From positions 1 to 54,409 of the forward strand of contig JAJRPS010000055.1 in the NCBI GenBank assembly GCA_024280635.1: DNA of 54,409 nt. The letters are read 5' to 3'. Of the stretch, positions 33,059-40,222 are shown one piece after another. The notes under the pieces were generated by a model. The model did no database searches. It saw only the letters and a program-made list of their open reading frames with translations, and was not told where the DNA came from. A program made the translations under genes and the position numbers. Source of the stretch: Bacteroidota bacterium. Its GTDB lineage: Bacteria; Bacteroidota; Bacteroidia; Flavobacteriales; Flavobacteriaceae. Every line of letters begins with the position of its first letter. Within the stretch, counting starts at the first letter, position 1.

Positions 33059-34199
33059 ATCCGTCAAAGTTTAGTTTTATTTTATTTATTGCTTCTAGTT
33101 TAGTCTTATCTATAATTTTAGCATAGATTTGGGTAGTTTTTAGGTCTTTATGTCCTAATAATTTTGATACTGTATATAAACTTACTCCTTTGTTTAGGTG
33201 CATAGTAGCGTAAGTGTGTCTAAAAGAGTGAAAAGTAATATCTTTTGTTATTCCTGCTTTTTCTATCCAGTCGTAAAGGTCTCGATTGTTGTATGCTGAA
33301 TATTTTAAACCTTCAAAAACAAATTCTTCAAGCCCCCTTCTACTCCCTAATAATTTATATGCTTGTTCAGTTATAGGTTGAACTTCTACACCATTAGTTT
33401 TCTTTTGAGTAAAATTTAAAAAATAGCCTATATCTTTTACAACTTCTACTTCTTTCCATTTCAATTTTTTAATATCTGAAAATCTAAGTCCTGTAAGGGC
33501 TGAAAAGATAGCAACTTGTTTATAAAGTTTATTTCTACAAGGTGTTTTAATTAATGTATTTAATTCTTCTTCTGTTAAAAATTCCCTTCTTGTTTCTTCG
33601 GTTTTAATTGCTTTTACTTTACTATTAATATTGGTTTGTAGTAGTCCTTCTTCAAAGGCTTGTTTTAAAGAAGCTTTGACTTTGTTGAAATAAGAAACGG
33701 CAGAATTTCGAGATAATTTAACCTTCTTACTTTTAAGGCTTTTTGTAGTTAAAAGATATTCTTTAAAATCTTCTAATACGATTTTATTAACTTTATTAAA
33801 CTTTAATTCTCCATTAGTAAAATTGTAAAGGTATTTATAGGCAGAACGCCAATTTGCAAGATTTGACCCAGTACGCTTATTCATTAACCTTTCAAAGTAA
33901 GTTACAAAGTTTTGTTCTCCTTGCTCTATTAATCTTAACTTTTCTTTTTCATCTACACTATAAATGTCTTCTTTGAAAAGTTCATTTTCTTTTTTAGCCC
34001 GTATCTGTTCAGCAATAAGTAAGGTTTCTTTTTTACTTTTCTTATCTAAGATAGTTTTAGGGTTTTCTAATACATATTTTTTTAAAAACTGCCTTCTCGT
34101 ATATTTCCCCGTTTTAGGATTAAGTATAGCAGGGTAAAAGTCTAAGTAAAGACTTAATTTTCCCCCTTTAATTCTTTTAGTTCTTAATGTTACTTTCAT
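33048..34199 (-). CDS. Tyrosine recombinase (integrase) of the element
   Basis: A 383-aa phage-type integrase. An N-terminal arm-binding domain (about 1-90, LRTKRIKGGKLSLYLDFYPA) and SAM-like core-binding domain (about 100-195) precede the catalytic domain. Visible catalytic positions are the first Arg in ALTGLRFSDIKKLKW, HSFRHTYATMHL (His and second Arg), LGHKDLKTTQIYAK (His and the Tyr nucleophile, about Y359). It lies close to attR, as integrases usually do, and reads away from the mnmE junction. It should cut at the 19-bp repeat in the mnmE tail. Confidence 0.93.
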   Translation of the reverse strand: MKVTLRTKRIKGGKLSLYLDFYPAILNPKTGKYTRRQFLKKYVLENPKTILDKKSKKETLLIAEQIRAKKENELFKEDIYSVDEKEKLRLIEQGEQNFVTYFERLMNKRTGSNLANWRSAYKYLYNFTNGELKFNKVNKIVLEDFKEYLLTTKSLKSKKVKLSRNSAVSYFNKVKASLKQAFEEGLLQTNINSKVKAIKTEETRREFLTEEELNTLIKTPCRNKLYKQVAIFSALTGLRFSDIKKLKWKEVEVVKDIGYFLNFTQKKTNGVEVQPITEQAYKLLGSRRGLEEFVFEGLKYSAYNNRDLYDWIEKAGITKDITFHSFRHTYATMHLNKGVSLYTVSKLLGHKDLKTTQIYAKIIDKTKLEAINKIKLNFDGYEF

Positions 34200-34210
34200 A
34201 TATTTAAGGT

Positions 34211-34939
34211 TTAAACTCCTATCATAAATAACTCATCAAAATGTATTTTTGATATTCTTATGTATTTTCCTAAGCGTTGTTTGGGTATATTGTTATCGTG
34301 TACTCGGTTGTAAACTTGGTCTCTACTTAATTTGTGTTTCTCCATAGCTTCTGCTATACTATACCATTCTGTAATAGTACTCACATCTTCACGTACCTTT
34401 TTAAAATATCTATCAAGATGAGGTTTAGAAACTCTTAACTTTACATTATAAAGGGTTTTAGGTATGTTATTATTTTTAATTATTGTATTTAACCGCCCAT
34501 ATTTTATATGGTGTATTTCTTCTATTTCTTTGACTGTGTAAAACTCGGTTACTGGTTTTGGTTCTTTCTTTTCTCGAATAGGCAAAGGCTTATTAAAATG
34601 ATTGTCAATATCTGCTCTTTTTAATATGGTTCTATTTCCAAACTTAGCAATAGGTAACTCTTTACGGTCAATCATTCTATAAATAGTACGCCTACTTATC
34701 CCTAATAATCTACTGGCATCTGTAATACTTAAAAATTCTTTTGCCTTTAATTGCTCTAAAGGTTGGTTGATTATATTAATTGTTTCGTTATTAGAGGCTT
34801 TTATTTTTTCGTCTCGCTTTCTTTTTTTGTAGGCACGTTTACTACAAGTGCTTGAACAGTACCTCGTAGTAGTCCTTTTTGCAATAAATGTAATATTGCA
34901 ATGCTGACAAATTCGCTGTATTTCTATTACCCTCCCCAT
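34211..34939 (-). CDS. Zinc-ribbon plus double excisionase-like HTH regulator
   Basis: A 242-aa protein starting at ATG 34939 (MGRVIEIQRICQHCNITFIA). A zinc-ribbon-like module has CQHC and, about 17 residues on, CSSTC. An excisionase/MerR-type HTH follows (LSITDASRLLGISRRTIYRMIDRKELPIAKFGNRT, about 80-115) and two further HTH-like blocks near FYTVKEIEEIHHIKYGRL and WYSIAEAMEKHKLSRDQVYNRV. It lies directly upstream of the integrase (11 bases) and probably controls integration and excision. Longer frames to 35020 or 35062 run through a five-fold DNA repeat and the promoter, so the short start is preferred, though ATG 34951 or 35020 cannot be excluded. Confidence 0.7.
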   Translation of the reverse strand: MGRVIEIQRICQHCNITFIAKRTTTRYCSSTCSKRAYKKRKRDEKIKASNNETINIINQPLEQLKAKEFLSITDASRLLGISRRTIYRMIDRKELPIAKFGNRTILKRADIDNHFNKPLPIREKKEPKPVTEFYTVKEIEEIHHIKYGRLNTIIKNNNIPKTLYNVKLRVSKPHLDRYFKKVREDVSTITEWYSIAEAMEKHKLSRDQVYNRVHDNNIPKQRLGKYIRISKIHFDELFMIGV

Positions 34940-34940
34940 A

Positions 34941-34990
34941 GTTTGTGTCATAGTGTGCCACAATGTGCCAGAGTGTGCCACGTTGTGCCA
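34941..34990. repeat. Five tandem 10-bp repeats NNNTGTGCCA (iteron-like)
   Basis: Five contiguous units GTTTGTGTCA, TAGTGTGCCA, CAATGTGCCA, GAGTGTGCCA and CGTTGTGCCA place TGTGCCA (TGTGTCA in the first) on the same helix face every 10 bases. They start one base upstream of the regulator ATG at 34939. They look like an operator/iteron array for the zinc-ribbon HTH protein or for the recombination complex. Confidence 0.75.
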
Positions 34991-35030
34991 AAAAAATAGG
35001 ATTGAGGTACAAAAACTCATTCCTATAATG

Positions 35031-35062
35031 CAAAGGTACAAAAAAGGTACAAATTTTATCAA
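35031..35062 (-). promoter_or_regulatory. Promoter of the element's regulator-integrase operon
   Basis: The reverse strand has TTG (35062-35060), a 21-base spacer and TACCTTTG (35038-35031), a good -33/-7 pair. It overlaps the right arm-type sites, so binding of the integrase would be expected to repress its own transcription. Confidence 0.6.
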
Positions 35063-35066
35063 AATA
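35034..35066 (+). repeat. Right arm-type integrase sites
   Basis: AGGTACAA at 35034 and 35045 and TTATCAAAATA at 35056 are again 11 bases apart and match 25360-25392 at 29 of 33 positions. A further single AGGTACAA lies at 35005-35012. Confidence 0.65.
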
Positions 35067-35109
35067 AACGTATAATATCACAAAGTAAGTAAAAGTATAA
35101 ATATATAAA

Positions 35110-35140
35110 AACCCAGTATAACTATTGTATATACTGGGTT
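35110..35140. terminator. Hairpin supplied by the element just past mnmE
   Basis: AACCCAGTATA (35110-35120) pairs exactly with TATACTGGGTT (35130-35140). It lies 36 bases beyond the mnmE stop on the mnmE-proximal end of the element, and on the reverse strand is followed by TTTTATATATTTAT. It could replace the displaced mnmE terminator. Confidence 0.6.
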
Positions 35141-35175
35141 TGTAAGATTATTTTTACCTATTTTCTTTGTGTTAG

Positions 35176-35194
35176 TTACTTTCCAATACAAAAA
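35176..35194. repeat. attR: 19-bp attachment repeat within the mnmE tail
   Basis: Identical to 25305-25323. It comprises the last codons (Phe-Cys-Ile-Gly-Lys) and stop of mnmE, so integration leaves MnmE unchanged. Confidence 0.88.
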
Positions 35195-36564
35195 TTAGCA
35201 AAAATATTACCTAATAAATCTTCTGTTGTAACGGCACCTGTTATGAGCCCTAAGTGGTGTAAAGACTCACGTATATCAATAGCAAACAGGTCGGAACTGA
35301 TTTGTAAATCAATACCATTTTGCACTTCTTTAATTGCTGTTAATGCATTGTTTAAAGCTTCAAAATGACGACTATTGGTAATAATGGTTTCATTAGTACT
35401 CAATACGCCTAAATTAGCCAAATTGGTGAGTTCCGTTTTTAAAGCTTCTACGCCTTCCTTTTCTTTGGAAGAAATTACAATTAAAAATTGAGAATTCACA
35501 TGCTCTAGTTCTTCTTTTGAAAGTAAATCGGCTTTATTTAAAATAGATAAAATACGTTTATTGGGATATTTTTCTTTTAATTCTTGAATTTTAACTGCTG
35601 ATTTTTGCATTTTTGAAGCATCAACTAAATGCAATACCAACTGTGCTTTTTCAATGTTTTCAAAAGTACGTTGTATCCCAATATTTTCTACTACATCATC
35701 GGTTTCTCGTATACCTGCAGTATCTATAAAACGATAGGTTACGCCACTTATAATTATCTGATCTTCAATAGCATCACGAGTGGTACCCGCAATATCACTT
35801 ACAATGGCTTTTTCTTCATTTAGTAAGGCGTTTAATAACGTCGATTTTCCTACATTGGGTTCCCCAACAATGGCAACTGGAATTCCGTTTTTTAACACGT
35901 TACCCGTCGCAAAACTATCTATTAATCGTTTTAACACTTCGGATATTTTATTTACTAAAGCTATAAATTGAGTCCTATCTGCAAATTCCACATCTTCTTC
36001 TGCAAAGTCGAGTTCCAACTCTATTAAAGACGCAAAATTTAGTAATTCTTGACGCAATACTTGTATTTCATTTGCAAAACCACCACGCATTTGTTGCATT
36101 GCTATTTGGTGCGATGCTGCACTATCACTGGCAATTAAATCGGCAACAGCTTCTGCTTGTGTTAGATCCATTTTTCCATTTAAAAATGCACGTAAGGTAA
36201 ACTCACCTGCATCAGCAGTACGACAGCCTTTTTGCAAGAAAAGTTGCATGATTTCTTGCTGAATATATTGTGATCCATGACATGAAATTTCTACGGTATC
36301 TTCTCCTGTATAGGAATTTGGGTTTTTAAATATCGAAACCAACACTTCATCAATATACCGCTCACCATCTAAAATATGTCCTAAATGTAGGGTATGTGTT
36401 TTCTGATTACTCAGTTTTTTATTTGGAGTAACCGATTTAAAACAGGCATCTACAATTGATATTGCTTCCTTTCCTGAAACACGCAAAACAGCAATGGCTC
36501 CTGCTCCACTGGGTGTTGCTAAAGCTATTATGGTATCGTTATAATTGGTGGTATGATTATTCAT
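35176..36564 (-). CDS. mnmE: tRNA uridine-5-carboxymethylaminomethyl(34) synthesis GTPase
   Basis: A 462-aa GTPase that with MnmG modifies the wobble uridine of several tRNAs. The N-terminal tetrahydrofolate-binding domain begins DTIIALATPSGAGAIAVLRVSG. The G domain inserted in helices has GEPNVGKSTLL (about 222-232), DIAGTTRDAIE and DTAGIRETDD, and the C-terminal tail ends in the universal CIGK with the essential Cys. Its 3' end is the attachment site of the integrative element, yet the reading frame is intact. Confidence 0.97.
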   Translation of the reverse strand: MNNHTTNYNDTIIALATPSGAGAIAVLRVSGKEAISIVDACFKSVTPNKKLSNQKTHTLHLGHILDGERYIDEVLVSIFKNPNSYTGEDTVEISCHGSQYIQQEIMQLFLQKGCRTADAGEFTLRAFLNGKMDLTQAEAVADLIASDSAASHQIAMQQMRGGFANEIQVLRQELLNFASLIELELDFAEEDVEFADRTQFIALVNKISEVLKRLIDSFATGNVLKNGIPVAIVGEPNVGKSTLLNALLNEEKAIVSDIAGTTRDAIEDQIIISGVTYRFIDTAGIRETDDVVENIGIQRTFENIEKAQLVLHLVDASKMQKSAVKIQELKEKYPNKRILSILNKADLLSKEELEHVNSQFLIVISSKEKEGVEALKTELTNLANLGVLSTNETIITNSRHFEALNNALTAIKEVQNGIDLQISSDLFAIDIRESLHHLGLITGAVTTEDLLGNIFANFCIGK

Positions 36565-36578
36565 ATTAACCTTTAATA

Positions 36579-37754
36579 TTACTCTTCTTCTTTTTTAGCA
36601 TTAATGTATTTCCCTTTTTTACTTCCTGGGTACATCTCATATTTTACCAATCTGCTTTCTAACTTTCCATTAAACACTTTTATTTTACGAGAAGGTCTTA
36701 ACCCTACCGATTTTATTCCTTCCATATTAGAGGTAATAAACCACGCGTTGGTATTGGTATATCCTTGTTTTAAAGTATCTCCAATTTTACCGTAAAATTC
36801 TTTTACATCAATAGGCAAACGCTCTCCATATGGTGGGTTGAATAAAATGTGTAATTTTTTATCGTGCGGCTTTGTGGTTTTAAAAAAATCTTCTTGACGC
36901 ACACTTATATAATCTGATAAATTGGCATTTTCAAAATTTTCTTCTGCTTTTCGTACTGCAGAAGGGGCTTTATCATAACATATTATTTGATGATGAAACT
37001 CCCGTATTCTGTTCAAGCAAGATTCTTCTATTTTATCATATAACTCCTCATCAAAATCTTTCCAACGCTCAAAACCAAACTCTTTGCGGTTTATATTGGC
37101 TGGAATACGACACGCAATCATTGCGGCTTCAATAGCCAATGTTCCTGACCCACACATAGGATCTAGTAAATCACATTGTCCATCCCAACCCGAAAGCATC
37201 ACCAATCCTGCTGCTAATACTTCGTTTATAGGTGCAATATTAGTATCGGTACGATATCCTCTTTTGTGTAACGATTGCCCTGAACTGTCTAAAGATATAG
37301 TACATTTATGGTCTTGAATGTGTACATTTACCTTTAAATCTGGGTGATCTAAGTCAATATTTGGTCGTGTACCTTCCCTACTTCTAAATTTATCAACAAT
37401 AGCATCTTTTGTTTTCAATGCCATAAATTGCGAATGCGTAAATTTGTTAGAAGATACCGTTGCGCTAATGGCAAGCGTGTCATCACAATTCATATACCTA
37501 TCCCAATGTATTCCATATACCTTGTCATATAATTCTTGCTCATCAGCAATATTAAAAGTACGAATAGGTACTAAAATTTTTATAGCTGTACGTAAGCATA
37601 AATTGGCTTTGTACATAAATCCTTTATCGCCTTCAAAACTTACATTTCGCACGCCAATTTTGACATACATTGCACCTAAATTTTTAAGCTCTTTTGCTAA
37701 TAATTCTTCAAAACCATATAAAGTTTTGGCTACCATTTTAAAATTTTGTCCCAT
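36579..37754 (-). CDS. THUMP-domain RNA methyltransferase, RlmL/YpsC-like
   Basis: A 391-aa class I methyltransferase. An N-terminal ferredoxin-like/THUMP domain (about 1-160, AKTLYGFEELLAKELKNLG) precedes a Rossmann domain with motif I DPMCGSGTLAIEAAM and motif IV FNPPYGERL. The family includes RlmL N-terminal halves and YpsC/Trm14-type enzymes that make N2-methylguanosine in 23S rRNA or tRNA. The exact target is not certain. The start is moved to ATG 37754, three codons into a frame opening with TTG, because a TATTTTTG box overlaps that TTG. It lies 15 bases upstream of mnmE and is probably cotranscribed. Confidence 0.88.
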   Translation of the reverse strand: MGQNFKMVAKTLYGFEELLAKELKNLGAMYVKIGVRNVSFEGDKGFMYKANLCLRTAIKILVPIRTFNIADEQELYDKVYGIHWDRYMNCDDTLAISATVSSNKFTHSQFMALKTKDAIVDKFRSREGTRPNIDLDHPDLKVNVHIQDHKCTISLDSSGQSLHKRGYRTDTNIAPINEVLAAGLVMLSGWDGQCDLLDPMCGSGTLAIEAAMIACRIPANINRKEFGFERWKDFDEELYDKIEESCLNRIREFHHQIICYDKAPSAVRKAEENFENANLSDYISVRQEDFFKTTKPHDKKLHILFNPPYGERLPIDVKEFYGKIGDTLKQGYTNTNAWFITSNMEGIKSVGLRPSRKIKVFNGKLESRLVKYEMYPGSKKGKYINAKKEEE

Positions 37755-37759
37755 AGCTT

Positions 37760-37780
37760 GCAAAAATACAGTATTTTTGC
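37760..37780. promoter_or_regulatory. Palindromic divergent promoter with back-to-back TATTTTTG boxes
   Basis: A perfect 10-1-10 dyad (GCAAAAATAC, A, GTATTTTTGC) in which each arm contains a -7 box TATTTTTG pointing outward (37768-37761 on the reverse strand, 37772-37779 on the forward strand). The two boxes are 3 bases apart, and each leader is only about 7 bases long. Confidence 0.65.
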
Positions 37781-37786
37781 AATTCT

Positions 37787-38533
37787 ATGTCTATGAAAAC
37801 AGAACAAAACACTACAAAAAAATGGTTTAGTACTTGGTTTGATACCAAATACTACCATATTTTATATAAAAACAGGAACAATGAAGAGGCACAACTTTTC
37901 ATGAAACACCTTACCAATTACTTAAATTTACCAGATAACGCTACTATTTTAGATCTTGCTTGCGGTAAAGGAAGGCATGCCAAATTTTTAAATGAAATTG
38001 GCTATACGGTAACTGGAGTTGATTTATCAGAAAATAGCATCGCATACGCCAAACAATTTGAAAATGACACTTTGCATTTTGATGTGCACGACATGCGTAA
38101 ACCCTACCCTAAACAATTTGATGCCGTTTTTAATTTATTTACCAGTTTTGGCTATTTTGAAAACGAACAAGATAATTTAGATACTTTAAAAGCAATACAA
38201 TTAAACTTAAATGAAACTGGTTTTGGAATTATTGATTTTATGAATGTCAATTATATTATTGGTCATTTGGTGGCTCAAGAAACCAAAACTGTTGATAATA
38301 TCACCTTTCACATCAAACGTTTTGTAAAAGATGGTTTTATTAATAAAGAAATACAATTTACAGACAATGATGAACATTTTTGCTTTACTGAACGGGTACG
38401 CGCCATTACTTTAGCCGACTTTGAAGCTTATTTTGAAAAAGTAGGCATTACCTTATTAGAGGTTTTTGGCGATTACAAACTTGGAAAATATCATAAAAAC
38501 ACGTCCAACCGATTAATTTTATTATTTAAATGA
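37787..38533 (+). CDS. Class I SAM-dependent methyltransferase
   Basis: A 248-aa cytoplasmic methyltransferase (Methyltransf_25-like). Motif I is ILDLACGKGRHAKFL (about 55-68), motif II VTGVDLSENSI, motif IV region FDAVFNLFTSFGYFE. The substrate is not predictable; the short N-terminal extension WFSTWFDTKYYHILYKNRNN is common in a family of unknown bacterial methyltransferases. ATG 37787 or 37793 could start it. It overlaps the ZIP-transporter gene by 4 bases (ATGA) and shares a palindromic promoter with the RlmL-like gene. Confidence 0.85.
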   Translation: MSMKTEQNTTKKWFSTWFDTKYYHILYKNRNNEEAQLFMKHLTNYLNLPDNATILDLACGKGRHAKFLNEIGYTVTGVDLSENSIAYAKQFENDTLHFDVHDMRKPYPKQFDAVFNLFTSFGYFENEQDNLDTLKAIQLNLNETGFGIIDFMNVNYIIGHLVAQETKTVDNITFHIKRFVKDGFINKEIQFTDNDEHFCFTERVRAITLADFEAYFEKVGITLLEVFGDYKLGKYHKNTSNRLILLFK

Positions 38534-39207
38534 TTACTTATTTATTACCCGTTTTATCTGTATTACTCGGATTTTTATTTGTGCTAATTTTTAAACCTTC
38601 TAAAAAGAAAAATTTAAAATTATTACTAGCTTTTAGTGGTGCTTTTTTGTTAGGAATTACCATTTTTGATATGCTTCCTGAATTATTTTATCAAAATGAA
38701 TACGCTAAAAATACCAGCTTATTTATTATTTTAGGAATCTTACTACAAATATGCTTGGAGTTTTTTTCAAAAGGAGCAGAACACGGTCACGTTCACCTAG
38801 ACAAAGAAAAAATGCAATTTCCTTGGTTATTATTCATCAGTTTGTGCATCCACTCTTTTATTGAAGGTACACCACTACACCAACACCACAATATTTTATG
38901 GGGTATTGTCATACACAAAATTCCAATTGTAATTATTTTGAGTACTTTCTTTTTAAATTCCGCTTTAAAAAAGAGTAGTATTGCCTTATTTTTAGTGCTT
39001 TTTGCTATGATGACACCTTTAGGCTCTTTTGTTATGGAGTATTTCCCTGCATTAAGTTTACATGCTAACAAGCTTACCGCATTAGCAATTGGTATATTTT
39101 TACACATATCAACCACCATTATTTTTGAAAGTAGCGAAGGACATAAATTTAATTTAACCAAATTAGTTATTATTAGTATTGGTTTAATGGCATCCTATTT
39201 CATTTAA
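38530..39207 (+). CDS. ZIP-family divalent metal transporter
   Basis: A 225-aa inner-membrane protein with about seven to eight membrane segments. The metal path residues of ZIP transporters appear in FISLCIHSFIEGTPLHQHH (HSFIEG) and IVIHKIPIVIIL (HKIP). A histidine-rich loop (EHGHVH) lies between segments, as in many ZIPs, and the length is near the short end of the family. It imports zinc or another divalent metal into the cytoplasm. It starts inside the stop of the methyltransferase gene (ATGA). Confidence 0.85.
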   Translation: MITYLLPVLSVLLGFLFVLIFKPSKKKNLKLLLAFSGAFLLGITIFDMLPELFYQNEYAKNTSLFIILGILLQICLEFFSKGAEHGHVHLDKEKMQFPWLLFISLCIHSFIEGTPLHQHHNILWGIVIHKIPIVIILSTFFLNSALKKSSIALFLVLFAMMTPLGSFVMEYFPALSLHANKLTALAIGIFLHISTTIIFESSEGHKFNLTKLVIISIGLMASYFI

Positions 39208-39230
39208 TACACGTTTTTAACACCTAAAAT

Positions 39231-39683
39231 ATGTTTAGTAGAGAAGAATCAAGACAAATGCGTGAGTTATTTTGGACCAGTTTTGGGAAATCATTTCCGC
39301 GTAAATGGACCATGCATCATACTAAAATTAAAGGATTAGCCTTTAAATTTCATGCCGACCGTAAAATAGCAATGGTATGCCTAGATGTCGATTTAGAAGA
39401 TGAATTAGACCGCTTATTACTATGGGATAAATTAGAAAGTGTGCAATCCATTTTAGAAAGTAATTTTTTGCCAGATGCCATTTATGATAATGACTATTAT
39501 TTAAAAGATGGTGATAAAACCATTTGTCGTATTTATGTACCCTATACCCAAAAATTTAGCATCCACAACAAAAATACTTGGGGAGATTGCTATGCTTTTT
39601 TTGTAGAAAAAATGAGTAAATTTGAAGACTTTTTTGAAGACTATAAAGATTTTATAGAAGTAAAACCAGAAGAAAAAAACTAG
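39231..39683 (+). CDS. DUF4268 protein
   Basis: A 150-aa cytoplasmic protein with the DUF4268 pattern: FSREESRQMRELFWTSFGKSF at the N-terminus, a central segment with KIAMVCLDVDLED, and a C-terminal half with NTWGDCYAFFVEKMSKFEDFF. The family occurs alone or at the end of restriction-related proteins, and its function is not established. It lies within a tight run of genes (6-24-base gaps) with the ZIP, the Tudor-like protein and the SpoU methyltransferase. Confidence 0.75.
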   Translation: MFSREESRQMRELFWTSFGKSFPRKWTMHHTKIKGLAFKFHADRKIAMVCLDVDLEDELDRLLLWDKLESVQSILESNFLPDAIYDNDYYLKDGDKTICRIYVPYTQKFSIHNKNTWGDCYAFFVEKMSKFEDFFEDYKDFIEVKPEEKN

Positions 39684-39688
39684 AACTT

Positions 39689-40216
39689 ATGAATATATTA
39701 GGAATCGCATCACGCATCAAACATCCAAAATTTGGTTTAGGAGTAGTTACTAATGTAACCGCTACAGAATACTGGGTTACTTTTTTAGAAAATGGCTTAG
39801 AAACTATTGCTTTAAATGATGACTTTGAAATTATAGAAAATTGCCAAGATGAAGTAGATACCATCAGCTTATATGAAGTAGAACGCAGTTTGCGTAGCAT
39901 TTTAAAAAAATGGAGTGATGTTTCTGAAATTGTTCCGTTAGGCAATAAATGGAAAGGTGGAAAAATAATTTTAAACCCCAAAGACACTAATTTGTCTAGT
40001 AAAGAAATTCCGATAGACACCTTTTTCCATAAAATTGTAATGCTTAGAGATCGCATACGAGTAATGGAACAAAAAATAAATTCTAATAAAAATATAGCGG
40101 ATCAAGATAAAGTAGATTTACAGCAGTATATTACCCGAATGTATGGTAGCTTAACTACTTTTAATGTACTGTTTAAAGATACTGAACAACAGTTTAAAGG
40201 TGCTTCTTCAAAATAA
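39689..40216 (+). CDS. Uncharacterised protein with UvrD-tail-like (Tudor/CarD-like) N-terminus
   Basis: A 175-aa protein. Its start, GIASRIKHPKFGLGVVTNVT, looks like the small beta-barrel at the C-terminus of UvrD/PcrA helicases and CarD-type domains, which bind RNA polymerase. The rest is charged and helical (EVERSLRSILKKWSD, and a coiled segment RIRVMEQKINSNKNIAD). No full-length family is recalled. It is transcribed between DUF4268 and SpoU genes with 5- and 6-base gaps. A role in transcription-linked processes is only suggested by the N-terminal resemblance. Confidence 0.55.
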   Translation: MNILGIASRIKHPKFGLGVVTNVTATEYWVTFLENGLETIALNDDFEIIENCQDEVDTISLYEVERSLRSILKKWSDVSEIVPLGNKWKGGKIILNPKDTNLSSKEIPIDTFFHKIVMLRDRIRVMEQKINSNKNIADQDKVDLQQYITRMYGSLTTFNVLFKDTEQQFKGASSK

Positions 40217-40222
40217 AAACTA

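Larger units (their letters stand above)
25305..35194 (-). mobile_element. 9.87-kb integrative element inserted at the 3' end of mnmE
   Basis: A 19-bp direct repeat (25305-25323 and 35176-35194) bounds a segment that carries a tyrosine recombinase next to the mnmE end, HTH/excisionase-like genes, a putative replication protein, a type IIB restriction-modification pair, a lipoprotein gene, a Fic gene and a folded intergenic RNA candidate. The right repeat supplies the last codons and stop of mnmE, so the target gene is kept intact. No relaxase, coupling protein or conjugation gene was recognised. It is therefore an integrative element or satellite that would need a helper for transfer, or one moved by its Rep-like protein. 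Confidence 0.88.

Noticed and set aside
34941-34990. CRISPR array
   Set aside because: Ten-base contiguous repeats without unique spacers of 25-40 bases and no cas genes; better read as operator/iterons.
34940-35062. Longer start of the zinc-ribbon HTH protein
   Set aside because: It would translate through five 10-bp iterons and the -7 box; hydrophobic peptide produced there has no counterpart that I know. Not fully excluded.
25324-35175. Conjugative or mobilisable element with a relaxase
   Set aside because: No MobA/MobB-type relaxase, coupling protein or tra gene could be recognised; only the Rep-like protein could nick DNA.
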